A stretch of 17,947 bases of DNA from NCBI GenBank assembly GCA_019348365.1, contig JAHWJO010000022.1, forward strand, positions 1 through 17,947, in the 5' to 3' direction. Positions within the stretch are counted from its first letter, which is position 1, and every line of letters starts with the position of its first letter. The notes beneath the pieces are model-generated. The model had not been told where the DNA came from, did no database searches, and worked only from the letters and a program-made list of their open reading frames with translations. The translations under genes were made by a program, and so were the position numbers. The DNA comes from Armatimonadota bacterium. Lineage in GTDB: Bacteria > Armatimonadota > DTGP01 > JAHWJO01. Positions 15,828 through 17,947 of this stretch are shown in pieces.

Positions 15828-15855
15828 ATGCGGGTTCAGCTATGCGGGTTCAGCC
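15828..15855 (-). repeat. 14-bp tandem duplication at the DUF2267 stop
   Basis: ATGCGGGTTCAGCT (15828-15841) is followed directly by ATGCGGGTTCAGCC (15842-15855) on the plus strand. The right copy contains the DUF2267 TGA stop. Confidence 0.9.
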
Positions 15856-16251
15856 GGTCATTTCCCCCGTGCTGCCGGCTTCGAAGAGCCGGTTATACTC
15901 CTCGGGGAGCTGCGCCCGGACCTTCTCCATCTCGCCCGGGGAGACCGCTTCGCCCAGGACTTCCAGCACGACGCGGGCGTGATGCACCGACTGGGGCAGG
16001 TCCACTCCTTCCTGGAGGCTGACAAGGGCGAGGAAATCGTCGAGCGAGAGCCGTTCGCCAGCCCCGGCGGTGGGGCCTAGGAGATGAATGCCGATCTCCT
16101 GGGGGAGCTGCGCCGCGAGGTTCTCCGGCGCGCCGCCCGCCAGCCGCTGGGCCAGGGTCTCCAGGGTGGCCCGTACGGCGGAGACCGCTTCCCCGCTGGA
16201 GGCGAGGTGGGCCCGGTTCTGCACCTGCCCGATGAACTCGTCATACTGCAT
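15850..16251 (-). CDS. DUF2267 family protein
   Basis: The product is 133 residues from ATG at 16251, with AAGGAG 6 nt upstream. It spans the full length of the family: MQYDEFIGQVQNRAHL at the start, then AVRATLETLAQRLAGG, AAQLPQEIG, the central FLALVSLQEGV, HARVVLEVLGEAVS and VRAQLPEEYNRLFE. It is all-helical, cytoplasmic and has no membrane segment. DUF2267 proteins recur in stress-gene clusters, but their biochemical role is not known. It is 91 bp downstream of the cupredoxin gene and followed by the PRC-barrel gene 89 bp on. Confidence 0.92.
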   Translation of the reverse strand: MQYDEFIGQVQNRAHLASSGEAVSAVRATLETLAQRLAGGAPENLAAQLPQEIGIHLLGPTAGAGERLSLDDFLALVSLQEGVDLPQSVHHARVVLEVLGEAVSPGEMEKVRAQLPEEYNRLFEAGSTGEMTG

Positions 16252-16313
16252 GTCTTACTCCTTGTGAGGCCTTCACCCACCATTGCCGGTCATGTTTACT
16301 GCCCCTCGCCGTT

Positions 16314-16330
16314 CGCCCGCCGAGCGGGTG
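16314..16330 (-). terminator. Small GC-rich stem-loop between cupredoxin and DUF2267
   Basis: CGCCCGC and GCGGGTG form a 7-bp stem with one mismatch around CGA, 12 bp past the cupredoxin stop. It is short and without a T-tract, so it is a weak candidate. Confidence 0.3.
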
Positions 16331-16342
16331 AGACAGGCCTAT

Positions 16343-16864
16343 CTACTTCACGGTGAGGGAGCCGGCCATGCCGGTGCCCCTCGCCTTCCCGTCTCCCGGC
16401 TTTCCGTGGAAGCGGCAGTAGTAATGCCAGGTCATGCCGGCCGAGGCGTCGGCGGGAACCGTCCATGTGTACGTTTGCCCCTGTTTGAATCCGTCGGGAT
16501 ACCGGGCGTCCGAGTTCGGCCCTCCGGCGGGCGTGCCGGGGTCGCTCGTCACGGTGTGCGGATCGTCCGTGGGGTTGGTCCAGGTGACGGTCGCTCCCGG
16601 CGCCACCATCGCGGTCGTCGGTGTGAACTGGTACGGGTCTTCCGACATGGAGATGGAGACCGTCCCCGCTGGAGGGGCGGGAGTGCCTGCCGTGGTCGCC
16701 GGGGCCGTTGTGGGGACCGCCGGTGTTTCCGCCGCCGGAGGGGTGGGAGGGGTGTTCCCTTCCACCGTTGGCTCCGGCCTGCACCCGGCCAGGCTGGCGG
16801 CCGCCAGGAGACTGAGGAGCCATGGCAATGGCAGCCGTGTTCGTGATGAGCCGGTGTTCAGCAT
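16343..16864 (-). CDS. Cupredoxin (plastocyanin-like) lipoprotein
   Basis: The product is 173 residues from ATG at 16864, with AGGAG 6 nt upstream. The longer frame to 16948 would overlap ChaB and lacks such a site. A lipoprotein signal (LLSLLAAASLAGC) puts the lipidated Cys at C28. A Thr/Pro/Ala-rich linker (about 31-67) precedes the cupredoxin fold. All type I copper ligands are visible: H103 (DPHTVTSD), C150 and H153 (YYCRFHG), and M166 (GTGMAGSL). It should be a blue-copper electron carrier tethered outside the cytoplasmic membrane. The partner is unknown; the membrane Rieske protein further downstream is one possibility. An 11-bp tandem repeat lies in its leader. Confidence 0.92.
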   Translation of the reverse strand: MLNTGSSRTRLPLPWLLSLLAAASLAGCRPEPTVEGNTPPTPPAAETPAVPTTAPATTAGTPAPPAGTVSISMSEDPYQFTPTTAMVAPGATVTWTNPTDDPHTVTSDPGTPAGGPNSDARYPDGFKQGQTYTWTVPADASAGMTWHYYCRFHGKPGDGKARGTGMAGSLTVK

Positions 16865-16878
16865 GAGGATCTCCTCTT

Positions 16879-16900
16879 CTGTATAGGTTCTGTATAGGTT
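16879..16900 (-). repeat. 11-bp tandem duplication in the cupredoxin leader
   Basis: CTGTATAGGTT is present twice in direct succession (16879-16889 and 16890-16900) and a third partial copy begins CTGTG at 16901. It lies between the ChaB stop and the cupredoxin ribosome binding site. Confidence 0.9.
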
Positions 16901-16940
16901 CTGTGTGGGCGGGGGCAGATCGGTTGGAGGGGTATCCGAC

Positions 16941-17153
16941 TCAATCATCTTGCTTCCTCTCCCACTTGCCCGTCTCTTCGTTCTTCTCGTACTCGTTTTT
17001 CACGGCAGCCCAGGCGACCTTATGCGCCCGCTCCTCCTCGTGTCCGTACTCGTCCCAGGCGCTGTTGAAAGCGGCCCGGTAGATCTCCTGCGCGTGCTTT
17101 GGCAGGTGTTCGCGCACGCGATTCGGGAGGTCGCTCAAACTTTGATAGGGCAT
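16941..17153 (-). CDS. chaB: ChaB family protein
   Basis: The product is 70 residues from ATG at 17153, with GGAGG 6 nt upstream. It spans a full-length ChaB domain: MPYQSLSDLPNRVREHLPKH, AQEIYRAAFNSAWDEYG and AHKVAWAAVKNEYEKNE, followed by a charged tail. ChaB was named from the E. coli cation-transport regulator region. In many bacteria the family is a small helical protein of uncertain role found in stress clusters. It is cytoplasmic. The gene is followed 76 bp later by the cupredoxin start and preceded by a 10-bp tandem repeat and a perfect hairpin. Confidence 0.92.
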   Translation of the reverse strand: MPYQSLSDLPNRVREHLPKHAQEIYRAAFNSAWDEYGHEEERAHKVAWAAVKNEYEKNEETGKWERKQDD

Positions 17154-17164
17154 CCCTTTCCTCC

Positions 17165-17184
17165 CAGTTTAAACCAGTTTAAAC
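17165..17184. repeat. 10-bp tandem duplication upstream of ChaB
   Basis: CAGTTTAAAC occurs twice in direct succession. Each copy contains the palindrome GTTTAAAC. It lies directly upstream of the ChaB ribosome binding site. Confidence 0.9.
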
Positions 17185-17205
17185 GAGGATCTTTCTTCCA
17201 TCTGC

Positions 17206-17247
17206 TACAGGAGCGCGATGAACGGTTGGAGTCCTCGCGCTCCTGTA
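17206..17247 (-). terminator. Perfect 13-bp hairpin between metallothionein-like gene and ChaB
   Basis: TACAGGAGCGCGA (17206-17218) and TCGCGCTCCTGTA (17235-17247) are exact reverse complements with a 16-nt loop. It lies 55 bp past the metallothionein-like stop. There is no T-run, so it may protect or process the message rather than terminate it. Confidence 0.5.
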
Positions 17248-17302
17248 AAGCTCCGATAAGTTACCGTTGAGTTCCATGAACATGAACAGGGGCGAGTGGA
17301 CT

Positions 17303-17557
17303 TCACCCGGATGAGCAGCAGGTGCAGCCGATCCCGTCGGCACAGCCCTTGCAGCAGTAGAGTTCCCCGTACTTCTCGAACCCCCGGCCGCCATCGGACC
17401 ACTCGCTCTGCCCCAGATCACACTCCGGACAGGTGAGGTCGATCATGTCTGCTTCTCCCCAGTCCCTGCCGACGATCTCATCGGTGTTGCTTCGGGGATA
17501 GACCATGTCGGCTTCGCCCACAGGATACAGGGTCGGATCTTCTGTCATGTCTGTCAT
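17303..17557 (-). CDS. Cys-rich metallothionein-like protein (84 aa)
   Basis: The start is ATG at 17557 with AGGAG 6 nt upstream. The first half is acidic and contains GEADM twice (14-18 and 34-38). The second half holds eight cysteines: C43-x2-C46, then LYC68-C69-x2-C72-A, then G-C78-x-C80-C81. The C-x2-C...(F/Y)CC-x2-CA...C-x-C layout is that of bacterial metallothioneins, which bind Zn, Cd or Cu through Cys thiolates. The third Cys of the usual C-x2-C-x-C is an L here. A small zinc-ribbon or rubredoxin-like protein is an alternative. The start codon region carries a 9-bp tandem duplication (MTDMTE). ChaB follows downstream. Confidence 0.65.
   Translation of the reverse strand: MTDMTEDPTLYPVGEADMVYPRSNTDEIVGRDWGEADMIDLTCPECDLGQSEWSDGGRGFEKYGELYCCKGCADGIGCTCCSSG
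17540..17557 (-). repeat. 9-bp tandem duplication at the metallothionein-like start
   Basis: ATGACAGAC is followed directly by ATGACAGAA, giving two in-frame ATG codons and the peptide MTDMTE. Confidence 0.85.
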
Positions 17558-17622
17558 GAGGGTCTCCTCCCGTTTCGGGGTCCGCGATGCCCCGTGCCAT
17601 CTGTGACGCTGGGGAGCATCGG

Positions 17623-17742
17623 CTACCGTTCGGGCTCGGACGGCGCGCTGACCTCCGCCAGCACCTCGCCGGAGAGCTCCTCGTCGAACGTCTCCACCGC
17701 GAGGTCGCCCAGGGTAACAATCCCCACCAGTCGGTTCTTGTC
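17623..17742 (-). pseudogene. C-terminal remnant of a CBS-domain protein
   Basis: The frame ending at TAG 17623 encodes DKNRLVGIVTLGDLAVET, then FDEELSGEVLAEVSAPSEPER. This is the typical last half of the second CBS domain and the acidic tail of small two-CBS proteins of about 140 residues. The first 100 or so residues are missing. Upstream in this frame the sequence is Arg/Pro-rich and overlaps the Cys-rich gene out of frame, so it is not CBS coding. No start codon or ribosome binding site was seen at a sensible place. It is best read as a deletion relic that kept its frame and codon character, suggesting a fairly recent loss. Confidence 0.65.
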
Positions 17743-17780
17743 AGGCCGGTCCCGCTCAGGCTGATCCCGCGGAGGCAAGG

Positions 17781-17947
17781 TCAAGCCCGGTCTCTCAGAC
17801 CGCCGATCCCCTTCTCCTGGGCGCAGTGGGCGCAGCAGAAGAAGGAGCCGTTCGCTTCCACGCCATGTCCGACGATCTTGCAGCCGCAGTGATCGCAGGG
17901 GGGGGCGAGCGCATGAATCGCGCACTCGAAGCTGTCGAAGACGTGCT
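17781..17947 (-). CDS. Cys-rich metallothionein-like small protein, 5' end outside window
   Basis: The frame is open to the right edge and ends at TGA 17781-17783. The visible 54 residues read HVFDSFECAIHALAPPCDHC, then GCKIVGHGVEANGSFFCCAH, then CAQEKGIGGLRDRA. The cysteines follow C-x2-C-x-C...FCC-x2-CA, close to bacterial metallothionein and small zinc-binding proteins. Only one to a few residues can be missing, since family members begin near VFDSFEC. It lacks the Cys-rich tail of the 84-residue relative at 17303-17557. A Zn/Cu-binding role is inferred. The CBS relic begins about 40 bp past its stop. Confidence 0.65.
   Translation of the reverse strand, partial: HVFDSFECAIHALAPPCDHCGCKIVGHGVEANGSFFCCAHCAQEKGIGGLRDRA

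Noticed and set aside
1..17947. CRISPR array, phage or insertion sequence
   Set aside because: No regularly spaced repeats, no transposase or integrase and no phage structural genes were seen. The repeated sequences are short tandem duplications, hairpins and protein-level domain repeats.

Overview
The window is GC-rich bacterial DNA, with coding third positions dominated by G/C. It has two large plus-strand genes on the left and a long run of small minus-strand genes on the right. The secreted giant carries NHL repeats and a C-terminal dockerin-like pair of calcium loops. Together with an AfsR/LuxR-type TPR regulator and stress genes of the DUF2267, PRC-barrel, BON and ChaB families, this suggests a soil- or sediment-type organism such as Armatimonadota, Acidobacteriota or Chloroflexota. 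The phylum is inference. No rRNA, tRNA, CRISPR array or insertion sequence was seen.

Left part (1-8175, plus strand): the C-terminal end of a TPR-containing regulator, then about 475 bp of AT-richer spacer, then a 2266-residue exported protein. That protein consists of a signal peptide, a jelly-roll-like region, NHL propeller repeats, six Ig-like repeats of about 97 residues, about 550 residues of unassigned beta-rich sequence, then fibronectin III, Ig-like, IPT/TIG and dockerin modules.

Middle (8176-9760): a gap with a perfect 12-bp hairpin between convergent genes, the possible remains of a minus-strand gene, and a CapA/PgsA-type metallophosphatase gene.

Right part (10130-17947): every recognisable gene is on the minus strand. 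In transcription order (right to left) these are a Cys-rich metallothionein-like protein cut by the window edge, a 39-residue relic of a CBS-domain protein, a second Cys-rich metallothionein-like protein, ChaB, a lipoprotein cupredoxin, DUF2267, PRC-barrel, a tiny membrane-peptide ORF broken by an in-frame TGA, and a BON lipoprotein. A CBS-like small protein, a 77-residue unknown and a phosphoribosyltransferase follow, linked by ATGA and TGATG overlaps. The run ends with a membrane-anchored alpha/beta hydrolase, a DUF457-type membrane hydrolase and a DUF2231-Rieske fusion. The set resembles a general stress or redox/metal-handling island: envelope proteins (BON, cupredoxin, membrane Rieske) with small cytoplasmic stress and metal-binding proteins. 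No regulator for it lies in the window.

The most notable points are the TGA-split membrane microprotein (15197-15301), the CBS relic beside the metallothionein-like gene, short tandem duplications at five gene borders within 4.3 kb, a compound inverted repeat at 11056-11110, and the uncommon modular make-up of the giant.
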